This document shows, in pieces, positions 11,801-22,371 of a stretch of DNA of 64,000 nt (position 1 is the first letter of the stretch; every line of letters begins with the position of its first letter). The position numbers and the translations under genes are program-made. This DNA comes from Liolophura sinensis (taxonomy: Eukaryota; Mollusca; Polyplacophora; Chitonida; Chitonidae): NCBI RefSeq assembly GCF_032854445.1, contig NC_088295.1, positions 70,029,058-70,093,057 on the forward strand. Reading direction: 5' to 3'. The notes beneath the pieces are model-generated. The model was not told where the DNA came from. It ran no database searches and saw only the letters and a list, made by a program, of their open reading frames with translations.

Positions 11801-13852
11801 ATAGCTGGATAAAATGATAATGTGCTGAACACAAGTTTATCAATATCTTGATCAATGTAAAACTGTTAGGAAGATACACCTTTGTGTTGTTCATGTGTTC
11901 TGCATAGGTCTCCTCTGTCAGAGCTAAAAAGAGAGATTCAGGTCTGAACTCCTCATGACCATGGTTGTGTTCTGCCCATGAAATGAACACTTCAGGACCA
12001 CCAATCATCTGTCCATTCACAAACACAAACGCCTTATCCTCAAACTCCCATGTTTCCCCTCGAAGTTCCTTGATTTTTTCTTCTTTGTAAGTATTCCATT
12101 CCACGTCCAATAAACCAGTGACTTTAGCATCTACAAACACTTTTGGGCTGTTCTTCTGGAGATCCTGCAAGAGAAGATAATTATCCTATGCAGTTTACCA
12201 TAAATTATATACATTAGCCTTACAGAAGACACTTTTTCAAGATTTCTCTGCAATAGCGGACCCCCAACAAAATAAAAAAATAAGTTTTTCAGTTATGATG
12301 CTAAGTAGTACTGAATTTAGACTTTTTACTTGAAGCAAAAGTGTCACATTTCAGGTCAGTGTATCAGACTTCTTTCTGTTTTTTTTTTTTGTTGTTTTTT
12401 TTTTTTTAGAGAGGGGGAGGGGGGTGCTCATTGCTAAAATAAAAAAAAATTGTCATAAAAGACAAGGATTGGTGTAGCTAAAAAGTTTTATCCATCACAC
12501 ATTAGAACGAATAGCCTACTTGATTACAGTAATGATCCAATATTAAAACTTTTCAATACTGGTATCAAATAAATCAAATGCACAAATATTGTGCATATTT
12601 TATCATTAACCTTATACAATTACTTATCTGACTGGTGTTTTACACATAACTCAACAATATTTCACTTATGCGAACATGACCAGCATTATGGTGGAAGGAA
12701 ACTGGGCTGGGCCACAACCATCCGTAGGTTGCTGGCATTAACCTAATACAGATAAAAATCATCTGATATACACAGGTAATGATACTAGTCCTGCATGGGT
12801 CTATTAAGCTCTGCTGACAAACATTCATTTATCTGATGAAGTTGAGAGACCTGGGATTAAACTTGGGTGGGGTCATACCAAAGACTTTAATAATGTGACT
12901 TGTTGCTGCCTCGCTTGGCACTCAGCACTGAGAAGTTAGAGCAAGGAAACAAGACTAGTTGGCTCGGTCGCAGTATATTCTGACTGGGTTGGGTGTCATG
13001 TCTGGTGTCTTCGACATGATAGTTAAGTGGCAGCATCTACTCGCCCTGCCACAATAAGACATAGTAAGCTATATGTATACACACACCTAATGATTCTTCC
13101 TCGCCATATGACTGAAACATTGAATTTGTTAAGCACAACGCAAAATCTTAAGCATACAAGCTAGGTGCACAATTGGCTTTTTACACATTAGCATGCAAGA
13201 TCTGTAAGGCTGGAGCTTTGACGGTAACCGAGAATTTGCGAGTAATGTGATCTGTCTGGACAAGAAAAGCCAACAGTGAACCTTGATGAAGCACACATAC
13301 AAATATTTGATTTTGATGTTTAGCTAATGACGGTAGGCCTAGTACCATATAGTAATACATGGGACGAATATAACAAACAGTGATACACTGTTATTTAGTG
13401 TCACCGTAACAGTATTGCAGGGTATTCGTCACAGGTAGTGCAGCTTCGCTAGGTATATTTCGAGTGTGGTATTTGGATGTTTAGGGTGAAACATTTGAAA
13501 TCAGCTCACATGGCCTTAGAACCATTTGAAAACTTATAAGACCGATTTCAGAACAGTAAGTCCATAAGGGCTAATCCTAGTCAGCTGAGCACACTTTTTA
13601 CCTTGACACGTCCACGTTCCACTCGTCCCGTCGTTGCTACCTCGTTATGAGTAGGCCTTAAATGCGATCGTCCAAGTAAACCCTTTGTAAACCAGAGTTT
13701 AAATTCTTATATGGTTCCACACTATATGAACCATAAGTAAAAGGGAATATTTAAAACAAAAATCTTACCTCCAAACAATATCGGGCCATGGTAAACGACA
13801 CATCATTAAGTAAACCCACAATCTCTACACGGTAAGTCGTCTCGTCCGCCAT
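8819..13852 (-). CDS. PPIL6: Peptidyl-prolyl isomerase-like 6 (single-domain cyclophilin), complete, 297 aa
   Basis: Seven exons in - strand order: 13769-13852, 11880-12164, 11459-11521, 10776-10926, 9937-9993, 9222-9357, 8819-8936. Phases match at all six junctions. Residues 1-123 form the PPIL6-specific N-terminal part (RVEIVGLLND, ETWEFEDKAFVFVNGQMIGG); the cyclophilin fold follows (HDFVFMDFTIG, VPKTCKNFLELCTG, HYKDSVIHRIVPNGWIQGGD, NGSQFYITLQ, MDTRFVAFGQIVEG). The catalytic Arg of HRIV is kept and the Trp before MD is present. The usual Phe of GFMCQGGD is Trp here and the usual His of HVVFG is Phe, both as I recall for this subfamily, so isomerase activity is doubtful. Vertebrate PPIL6 is about 310 aa. 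Expression in ciliated cells is reported for the family; I infer no more. The start has a clean context and lies 1.24 kb head-to-head from the next gene. Confidence 0.94.
10304..10359. repeat. Perfect 13-base inverted repeat (hairpin) in a PPIL6 intron
   Basis: CAGAAATTAGGCA at 10304-10316 and its exact reverse complement at 10347-10359, with a 30-base A/T-rich loop. It may be the relic of a small foldback element. Confidence 0.6.
12623..12740 (-). mobile_element. SINE family A, degraded copy in PPIL6 intron 1
   Basis: Shows the family-A blocks TGGTGTTTTAC, CAATATTTCACTTATGCG, CAGCATTATGGTGG and CCACAACCATCCGTAGGTTG. The tRNA-like head is missing. Orientation is - (tail on the left). Confidence 0.75.
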
Positions 13853-15089
13853 GATTGTTAGCCATGGATACAACGGTGTAAACAAAATGTGCACTGTACG
13901 TGTTTTCCGAGAGCAGAATGTAAAATGTGGATAACTGGTAGAAGTGCAAGGAAGTTGTTTTACACGATCTGTACATGCCCTGTGTGTGAATATTTCGGGT
14001 CTTTAGGCCGTTATCGTCTCTGGCAACACCGTCGCTGTGAGTTCGAATCTCATTGCTGACAAACGCACGCTATCACTCTTTTTTTTTTTGTTTTTTTAAT
14101 ACCCTTACATGACGGAAATGACAACAGCAAGCAATGCCACTGAAGTAATGACCAGTCCTTATCATTGTAAAATATATGTTATTTATCCTATATTTTCGTC
14201 CTATAATTAACCCATTGTCGGCCTACATGAACTCATTTAGATCTACCTGTATTTATTATTTTAGGTGTTCATTTTTTTCTGTTTGATGGGTTTTTTACCA
14301 TGGTATAAGGCCTATTAGATTTTCAACAACTTTCTTCAAATGTTGAATTTTTAACCATGACTAACTGCTTGATGACGGTCAAGTCATACGTACACAACTG
14401 TACCCAACCATACTTAAGATAAATCTTTTATGTGGATAATATGCACGTGTATATGCACGGTATTCGGCCAAGGTATTTCAAAACAATATAAAAATATACA
14501 AATAATAAAATACAAACAATAAAACATAAAGAAATGAAAATTCACAAAAATATTAAAAAAGATATATATGTAAATAAAAAAAAAACGTTTCTATATATGT
14601 ACATTTAGCTATGTATATATTTACATAAATTTATATGTATATACATAAGGTACCATACAGGTACAAATTCAGTGAGTCATGCATGAAAATCAATATAATC
14701 TGAAAGACGTCGGCCGTCATCCGCGTATGTTATCATGGGAATAATCCGCCAGTTTATACGTGGACGTATACGATGTAGGTATATGTAAATCGAGTACAAG
14801 CCAGATATCAAGAAGAAAGCGTGTAGGCCTAAAAACTCGATACCCCCATCACTGTGATGTGACAAATGAAGATGAGCATGTATATAGGCTATATAGGTGT
14901 ACCAGTCATGTGATACACGACCAAAGGCCTAACACATTAAAGCCCGGAGGTAGGACGAAGAACGACAGTTAAGGCAGAGCATAACTTACATGTAGGCCTA
15001 CAGTTATAACTTAAGCAGAGTGGAACTGTTACATATCACAGAGCATTATATACGTATATTCGAAGACACGCCGGTCGTGCTGTGAAACT
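13853..15089. promoter_or_regulatory. Divergent intergenic region between PPIL6 and the CD164-like gene
   Basis: 1.24 kb between two start codons pointing apart, so it must hold at least the proximal promoters of both. A TATATA-like string near 15046-15054 lies upstream of the mucin ATG, but at 40 bases it may be too close to be its TATA box. The middle (about 14190-14700) is very AT-rich, and a short tRNA-like relic is at about 14010-14060. No coding exon is seen. Confidence 0.5.
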
Positions 15090-16998
15090 ATGGCCCACAA
15101 CCAGCTTCACTTGGCGATGGGATGTTTGTCTGTGCTGGTGATAATATGCTGGACGACTGGGGGAGTGGCACAGAGAAGTTCTTCAGGTAAAGGCACAACA
15201 GTTATATGATGGGCCGCTCAATATGTGCAGCTACAGTGGGACTGGGCACAAAAATAGGATGAATAGCCCTGTCATGCATGTAGACCTATATATCGCCTGA
15301 CTGAACACTGCGCCAATCTATGTAAAGCCATTCATACCCGTGCATATTCTGTAGCTGTGATTATTTATACATTGTATTCTGACTTCATATTTTCGAACGT
15401 TATGAAAGGCATCTTTCGATGCCATGTACATATTTTAAGGACACTTTCCCGGACATATAAAGTACGCTATAATATATTTATTTATTTGATTGGTGTTTTG
15501 CGCCGTGCTCAAGAATATTTCACTTATACGACGGCAGCCGGCATATGGTGGGAGGAAACCGGGCAGACCCGGTGGGAAACCCACGACCATCCGCAGGTTG
15601 CTGGGAGACCTTCCCACGTACGGCCGGAGAGGGATAAAGCATGAGCTGGACTTGAACTCACAGCGACCGCATTGGTGAGAGAGTCCTGGGTCATTACGCT
15701 GCGCTAGCTATATTCAGTATATTATATAGGACTATATAACATATGTACGATATATAGGTCCTGTTATACTATATTCACTACATAAAAACCAAAAAGAAAA
15801 AAAAAATGGAGTTTGAGAAATTCTGTGGCGGCTAAGAGTATCAGCTGCGTAGAATATAGAGTCCTACTCCGAAGATATATTGGCCACATTAATGTGCGTA
15901 CACTATAAACTTGGGTCATAATCGTTTTTGCACGATTATAATCCCATCGACAAAATATCACGTGTCTGTAATACATATAAGCACACAATACAGCCGGTGT
16001 GTAGGCTTTTAAAAAATTGTAACAAATTTTATATAGGACCCATGTATCAAGGCCTACAAAATAGTCTCGCTCTCTCGCGACTATATAGGCCTACACTATT
16101 AAAACTTGATCCATTGTCTTCATAAATTCCACCTTCCAATTATGATTTTTTTTCCCCTGCTATCTTGAAAATCTTGTAATTTCATATAATGTGCCTTTAT
16201 TGGGGTTTAATATAGAAGCCGGATGAGGGCATTTCGACCCGTCCTTTTGCCTTGGCATCGCGCATCGCGACCCAGGACAGAGCAAGTGGCGTAGCGCCTC
16301 GCTGGATCGATCCATGAATCGCGGAGTGCTATTCGATTTGCACCATCCTCGTTTCGCCCTTTCGAGGCGCGAGTTCAAAACACGAGCACGACACCCTTCG
16401 CGTGCGAACGGTTGACCATTCTCTTCTCGCCTGGTGCTTGGAGTAGCGACATTCACAGTAGGCTAATATTTGCGAGATATACCTTCATCCGGCCTCAATG
16501 GTGTAACACTCAAACTGTCCTGATGCGAGGATTTAAAAAAACTTCGGGTATGCATGCATCCTACATAAATAATGTTAATAGTGCATCAGCCTACATACAT
16601 ATTTTATCGTTTGGTTCAGTATACGGTGCCATTTACAGTTGTATAGTTATGTGCATGACTTATACATGTCAGGTCCTAACATGCATAAGCTATATCTTGA
16701 GTCTGGTCTGTGACATGCGGACTGGATAACTTCCGATTCGCTTCGATTCCGTTGCCTGTTAGTTTAGATCTCTTGTTTTACGTCTATTACCAAACATGTT
16801 CGTCTTATGATCATCATTTGAATTTCATCAAGAACGAAATGTCATGGCTCGAGTATTGATAGCCTTATACATGTATTTCCTTTCATATGCATTATATGAC
16901 CCGTTGTATGGACTAAGCCAAAACACAGCTCATGTAAATTTATCTGATACACATGCAGTATATACAACTTCATGGGTCAACAGTTGAGTGAGAGACTT

Positions 16999-17081
<83 letters not shown>

Positions 17082-20000
17082 ATAACAATTTATAATCTTT
17101 AGCACACTGAAGTTCCTGTGTTAAACAGTCCTGTATAGCTTGATTTACCTGTTGTACAGCAGATCATATATAGGTTTAACGTAGTCCATTCCCTTCACTA
17201 TGCATGGGGGCGTATACATTAGCTTACAACTTTGTAGGCCCTACAGGCCTATATATATTTATAATTTATGTACTTCATAAAAACATGCGTATATGACTTT
17301 TACCACAGGTTCAGGCCTCTCTGGCTGTTCCATTGCGATTGTTTATGCGGGATGCTTCATGAGATAATGCAAAGCTCGGGAAGAAGGCTTTTTCTTTTTA
17401 GGAATAATTAAAGAAAACACCAGTATACAGGAGAATGAATCTAGCCAACATATTCCTAGAATGCAAAATTTTGAGTGACATTATATATAAAAGACAATGA
17501 TTTCCTCCCTTTAACATTTGTACATGGCCTATATATTCACACGTTATATATTCTCTGACCTGTTTCGATATAAATGAATATAACTCTGTAGTTTGAATTT
17601 CCATCTATTCTGAGTATTTATCCATTACACTCAAAAACACTATAGGCCTGTCCTGATCGAACCGGTATGTCCTAAGAAATTTGAGTTCACGTCCGTATTC
17701 TACAGCATGTTCTGTCACCGGTGATACAACCTACGATGGTGTTCTAAACAAGTGTGTACATCAACAAGATCAAATAACTTTAGATTTTGTGTGTTAACAA
17801 TCATATTTTTACTGTATAACACTTAAGATTGAAAAACTCCTGGTTTCTATACGAATCTTGTTTTATATCAAAGCCGTTTGTTGTCAGATATGGCACCACT
17901 AACACTCTTTAACCAAAGTATAAGAAACCTTGTGTTCCACTGATTAGCTTAACGTAATACACGAGTAGTGCAATTCCGAAAAACGAGAGACTCATTTTGA
18001 CTCCATATTTCGGCACTTTATTTTGCCATCATCAGGAGAACCTAGTGCCGAAATAGTGAGTCAAAGTATAAGGCATGTCCAGTGTCTAAATTGGTCCCGA
18101 TCTAATATTTAGTGAAGCTGAAACAATGAGCATGACACCATGCAGCAGAATCTGATTTCTCACGCTAGTTGCATTTCTATTTCATCATATTAAAATTTAT
18201 TAACCCCGATACACGAGTGACCCAATGCGGCACCAGTGTCACTGCATGGAGAGAATTTAATGCATCATTCTTTGTAAAACAATTCAATCCGAATACATTT
18301 GTGTGGAAACAAACAATGCCAAAACTTAGATACTTGGCAAACATAGGTAAATATCGACATGAAAGAGAAAAACAAAACAGGCTCAAGACAAATATCTACC
18401 TTTGGCCAGAAATGCCTGTATATTACCAAATGTCGACCATGATCTCTTGTTGATCATGGCATACAGCCTATGGTCTTGACTTCATCATAACTAGAAATAA
18501 AAAACAGACTAGCGTATATATGTTGCAATATAGGAAAGATGTGTTCATTTATTTTCTTTATTTTTTAGTTGCTGTTGAGAATAGAACATATCTCTTGCAG
18601 CACATTCGCTCAGGAAAGTTTCCCTGCCGCCAGGCGAACGTGTTCAAGTTAGATATAATACATGTGCTTTCTTTTTAACTAGGTTGAAAAACATGCGCTC
18701 TTTACATACATGTAGACCTAGACATTGAATTTTCTAGCGAATGCTATCTTGCATATAGCCCAACAAGACCTTTAGTTAGAAGTTACAAGTTAATTTGTAA
18801 CTTCTAACATGTAACTTCAAACTGCATTTAGTTTACCTATTCTATAGTTAAAAGTTGTAACTGCCAACTAAAGTCTCTAATGTGTCAATATACAATCTTA
18901 TGCTATAAATACCATTCTACTGATGTGATTTCAGTTCAAGAGAAAATCGTCAGATGAAATTCATAATGCAGATGAATGATAATGATGCCATTTTAAGCAT
19001 GTACCAGCAGGCCTATTTCCCATTTCTGATTCAGATCCGATCTCCGCTGCAGTTTGTTCACTTCTTATGGTTGAGGAATGTTCTGTTACTTAATTCAACA
19101 CCGCCATTTGCAGATTTCATGCAAACTTTTGTTGACATCTGAAACCTTTTCGTTCCCACGAAAACAACACATATTTATAAACCAGAAGCCTGAGAAAAAA
19201 CAAATAGGCCCTACATGCATGGTAAATGGCCAAATATTTCGCTCCCACAAAGTACATTTTTGGAGGCAAATATACGAGTCACAAAATCTTAATTTTGGAG
19301 TTGAAACCTATATTATTCCAGTACAAAATTATTCTACCTTCCAAACGAACCTCAGAACAGCTTTCTAATATCAAAAGAATATTAAAAATCAGACAAAATG
19401 TGTAAATTAGTGAGTATGTAGGCCTATAAATACTGACAGAAAGATACACGTAAATGCTTGAGGCAGTTAATGGTTATGTAGGCACAGGAAGGTAAACAAA
19501 GGCAAATGTTTTGATATTTTGGTCATTATAGTCTATATATATATAGAAATTCAGTCAAACACCTATACAAATATCTGAGTTTCCTGCCTAGGTAGGATAC
19601 ACTTCTAAATCATTGCCCAGTAAAATTAATAACGTATCACTGACTACTACTTTATGCCTATTAAATCTCCCAATAAATTTACGATTGTGAATATTATAGA
19701 TGAGGGTATATTTTTTCCACACAATATTGCCTTTTACTCGTCGGAAAGCCTCATTTTTTATCTCTTTTTGTTTTTTTCCCCCCACAGATATTCAAGATTT
19801 TCAAGCGGGAGATGTAACAACTCCCAGTTCTAATCAGACAACACCGGCAAATGTCACCACGTCCAGCACTAATCAGACAACTCCAGCGAACGTTACGACA
19901 CCGAGTACCACTCAGACAACGCCGGCAAACGTTACAACACCGAGCACTAATCAGACGACGCCGGCAAACGTTACAACACCGAGCACAAATCAGACGACGC

Positions 20001-20314
20001 CGGCAAACGTTACAACACCGAGCACTACTAATCAGACGACGCCGGCAAACGTTACAACCCCAAGTACTAACTTAACTACGGTGGCAAACATTACTACCCC
20101 GAGCACAAACTTGACCACGGCACATTCTAATGTTACAACAGCCTCATCAACTCCCATGACTACCTTGGCACCTTCCGATTCGCCACCATCAGCCTTCAGC
20201 GTTGGATCTTTCTTCGGTGGAATCTTCCTGGGTGTTTTGGTGACAGTTGGAAGTTTTCTCCTACTTAGATGGTATATCAACAGGCGGAAAAACGTTCCCT
20301 ACAGAACAGTGTAG
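15090..20314 (+). CDS. CD164/endolyn-like sialomucin, type I membrane protein, 207 aa
   Basis: Two exons, 15090-15186 and 19788-20314, joined in phase 1. Residues 1 to about 28 are a signal peptide (hydrophobic LSVLVIICWTTGGVA). Residues about 47-148 are eight near-identical 13-residue units of the form TNQTTPANVTTPS, giving roughly two N-glycosylation sequons per unit plus dense Thr/Ser for O-glycans. A Thr-rich linker follows, then one membrane helix (GGIFLGVLVTVGSFLLL) and a short basic tail ending YRTV. The SVGSFFGGI--GVLV block and the terminal YxxPhi lysosome/endosome sorting motif are the marks of CD164/endolyn. The mature part has no cysteine, so the Cys-rich module of vertebrate CD164 is absent. 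PPIL6 as direct neighbour supports the call. Alternative: another membrane mucin with a convergent tail. The intron is 4.6 kb. Confidence 0.78.
15474..15708 (-). mobile_element. SINE family A, nearly full-length copy
   Basis: - orientation. From left: tail TATTTATTTATTTGATTGG, body GTGCTCAAGAATATTTCAC, ATGGTGGGAGGAAACCGG, CCACGACCATCCGCAGGTTG, CCCACGTACGGCCGGAGAG, then the tRNA-like head read in reverse (GGACTTGAACTCACAGCG, ending GCTGCGCTAGC). The Pol III B-box complement is intact. This is the best-preserved - strand copy, so probably a young insertion. Confidence 0.9.
16215..16440. other. GC-rich block in an AT-rich intron
   Basis: About 225 bases clearly richer in G/C and CpG than the surroundings, with CATCGCGCATCGCGAC, the palindrome GGATCGATCC and GAGGCGCGAGTTCAAAAC, which resembles a weak B box. 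An open frame of 98 codons crosses it on the - strand, but without any family match. It may be a tRNA-derived SINE head, a small CpG island, or transferred DNA. Confidence 0.35.
17004..17078. repeat. TA dinucleotide microsatellite
   Basis: About 37 uninterrupted TA units inside the CD164-like intron. Confidence 0.98.
17996..18065 (-). repeat. Imperfect inverted repeat with hammerhead-ribozyme-like core
   Basis: Arms 17996-18017 and 18044-18065 are complementary except for three central bases. Read on the - strand, the arms enclose TCCTGATGATGGC, and the right arm starts GTGCCGAAATATGG. CTGATGA and GAAA separated by a GGCA/TGCC stem are the core blocks of hammerhead ribozymes, and TTC before the loop fits an NUH cleavage triplet. 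An extra base after CTGATGA departs from the strict consensus. Confidence 0.4.
18775..18808. repeat. Perfect 14-base hairpin
   Basis: GTTAGAAGTTACAA at 18775-18788 and its exact reverse complement at 18795-18808, with a six-base loop. Related GTAACTT strings follow downstream to about 18860. Confidence 0.8.
19829..20143 (+). repeat. 39-bp coding tandem repeat (mucin VNTR), 8 units
   Basis: Units of 39 bases, one with an extra Thr codon (42 bases). Units 3-6 differ by only a few bases, while the first and last two are more diverged. This pattern suggests recent unequal crossing-over in the middle. Length variation between individuals is likely. Confidence 0.9.
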
Positions 20315-20501
20315 TTGGTTATGTGAGCAAAGCTGTAATCATATACCATTACTGTGTATGTTGTATGTTGTAGGTAGGACGACAGCTCAAACATTTTGTT
20401 TTATATCTATGCATTTTAATATGGGCCATAGGTTGGGAAAAATTGATTCTGCAAAAATATATCATATGTGCATATTAACTGTTTAATATCATGAAAGAGA
20501 A

Positions 20502-20512
20502 AATAAAATAAA
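20502..20512 (+). terminator. Two overlapping poly-A signals, CD164-like gene
   Basis: AATAAAATAAA gives two AATAAA hexamers sharing one base, about 190 bases after the stop codon. Confidence 0.65.
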
Positions 20513-21337
20513 GAAACTTCACTCTGGTATATAATTAACAATTCATTCTTAAAATACTAATTTCTAATCATTCCTCTCTGTTCAGAAGAATTTGGCTCTT
20601 TTGTTGTTTGATCAAAGAGACAGTTTATACTATTATATCCATTAGTTCATCAAGGTTTACTTGTTATTTATAAGCATGAAAAGTGACCTAATAATTAGGC
20701 AGCTAAGTTACAGCTACAAGAATAATATGGCATCCGTTGGCCTGTAGTCCAAAAATATAACACTGCTGCTGAAATACTTAATCAAACTTAAATTGCATCT
20801 TGCAAGTCACCATAAAAGGCAAAGGCCTTGCAATGAAAATCTATTATGTTGGTTCAAAGTGTAAATATCCTATTAACCATTTGCGTATGTACAATTTATA
20901 GTACTGTTCTGTTTTGTCAAACCAATGTAACTTTTAAATCCTCAACTCTGAATAATGTGTAAACAGGTGCAACTATACATTTATGCTTCATGTGTTGTAT
21001 AGTTTTGCTGGGTGCAATTTAATGATATATATTTTTGTGCAGCAAGTCAAAGAGCTTTCTCTCAGAGTGATGTTGATATAATGTACATGTTAAAGCTATT
21101 TGAGTGTATGAGTGTACATGCTCAGTGTGGAGAAATTTCAAGCAAAGAAATTTTTAAAAGCATATTTCAAGTGTTAAGTACACATTCTCAGACATCCGGA
21201 ATGGTGGGTAACTGTGATAATTGAACAGGTTATAGAAATAAACTGTAAATACTGAAAACTGTGAATGCATATTCCAATGAATGATCATTCCACAATGATT
21301 TATGTAAATAAAGATATATGAAAAATATGAAATACAT

Positions 21338-21343
21338 TTTATT
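21338..21343 (-). terminator. Possible poly-A signal, HSF2BP
   Basis: TTTATT on the + strand, about 1.03 kb beyond the HSF2BP stop codon. Other hexamers may be used instead. Confidence 0.3.
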
Positions 21344-22371
21344 GTGCGTAATCTACATGCACCACCAGAGACAACTCTACAATTTGTCCTCTTTTTTTTC
21401 TTTGAGTAGCAGTTTTCCCTCCACAACGAAATGCCCATTATTGTCATTCCTTATGATCTCAAATACTCTGAGTGTAAAGTCATAATACTCAATATTCAAT
21501 GTTCACTATAGGCCCACGTGTATGCTCTTTCTGACAGAAAAACTGTCACGCAGTAGTTTTAATATTTTTACAAAGGTGTGTTTTCATGAATGAGAGAAAC
21601 AGCTCTGACACTATTGTAATTAAGCCAAACCATAACAGAACAAGTACACAGGTCATGTGTATAAGAGTTGGTTGACTGGCTAGTGCTGGCCAGATGTCTG
21701 TGTCTGCATGTGTACAACTCAGTTAACTCTGGTCACCTTCTGTATGCACAATTATTTTTCTTGACATTGTAAGCATCGAAACCTATTAGTTTCTGTTCAT
21801 ATCAAACCCAAAATATGTGTATGTTGAATTGCACCACATAACAGCCATACATGATCATACTGAAGTGACTTGATAAGATACCTGGCAAAAAAAACATCAA
21901 CTCATCGAAATTAAATATACTATACTTACTAAAGACTTATATTGACCCTCAACTAGAGCGTCTCTATTTTCCTGCATGCAACATGGCTGAAATCACATTG
22001 AAACCATTATTTTCCAAAAATGTTCATACTTTGTGGCCCCATATAAAGTTCTTTTTTCATTATGAGAACTATTTTTAACTGAAAACAACATACAGTGTAC
22101 ATGAAGTTCCTTTTTTTGGTCTGTGCTTTCAAAGAGTACAGTGAGCATGGCAGTCGTTCATACAAAGTGTCTGGCATACATGTGCATGCAGGTTTCCCTT
22201 GAAATACATCTGAGCCGGGTGTGCATGTGCTTCTTTTATCTCAACAGTACAATACCTGTTGCACAGTCTATTGTGATGGACAATGAAACAAACAGAGCAT
22301 GTTCCCACATGACTCTCATGCTGATGTACACATTTAATGACAGTCCCATGGTTTCCAGTAACAAGCCAGAA

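Larger units (their letters stand above)
15187..19787 (+). other. Intron of the CD164-like gene
   Basis: 4.6 kb, non-coding. It contains a nearly full SINE family-A copy (15474-15708), a GC-rich block (about 16215-16440), a TA microsatellite (17004-17078), an inverted repeat with hammerhead-like motifs (17996-18065) and a perfect 14-base hairpin (18775-18808). The acceptor at 19786-19787 follows a strong T/C tract. Confidence 0.75.
20315..22371. other. 3' UTRs and gap between the CD164-like gene and HSF2BP
   Basis: Tail-to-tail interval. + strand AATAAA hexamers lie at 20502-20507 and 20507-20512 (others near 21237 and 21307). A - strand signal (TTTATT, 21338-21343) could end HSF2BP. No coding exon is recognised. 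Confidence 0.6.

Noticed and set aside
14010..14060. tRNA-like block (GCTGTGAGTTCGAATCTC)
   Set aside because: It has a B box but no cloverleaf; it matches the SINE family-A head, so it is a relic and not a tRNA gene.
16160..16456. 98-codon - strand open frame
   Set aside because: It merely crosses the GC-rich block; no domain, no splice context, and stop codons are rare there because of base composition.
19851..20280. Arg-rich + frame and a Val/Gly-rich - frame across the mucin repeat
   Set aside because: The 39-bp repeat length is a multiple of three, so every frame stays open; only the Thr/Asn frame has a signal peptide and membrane helix.
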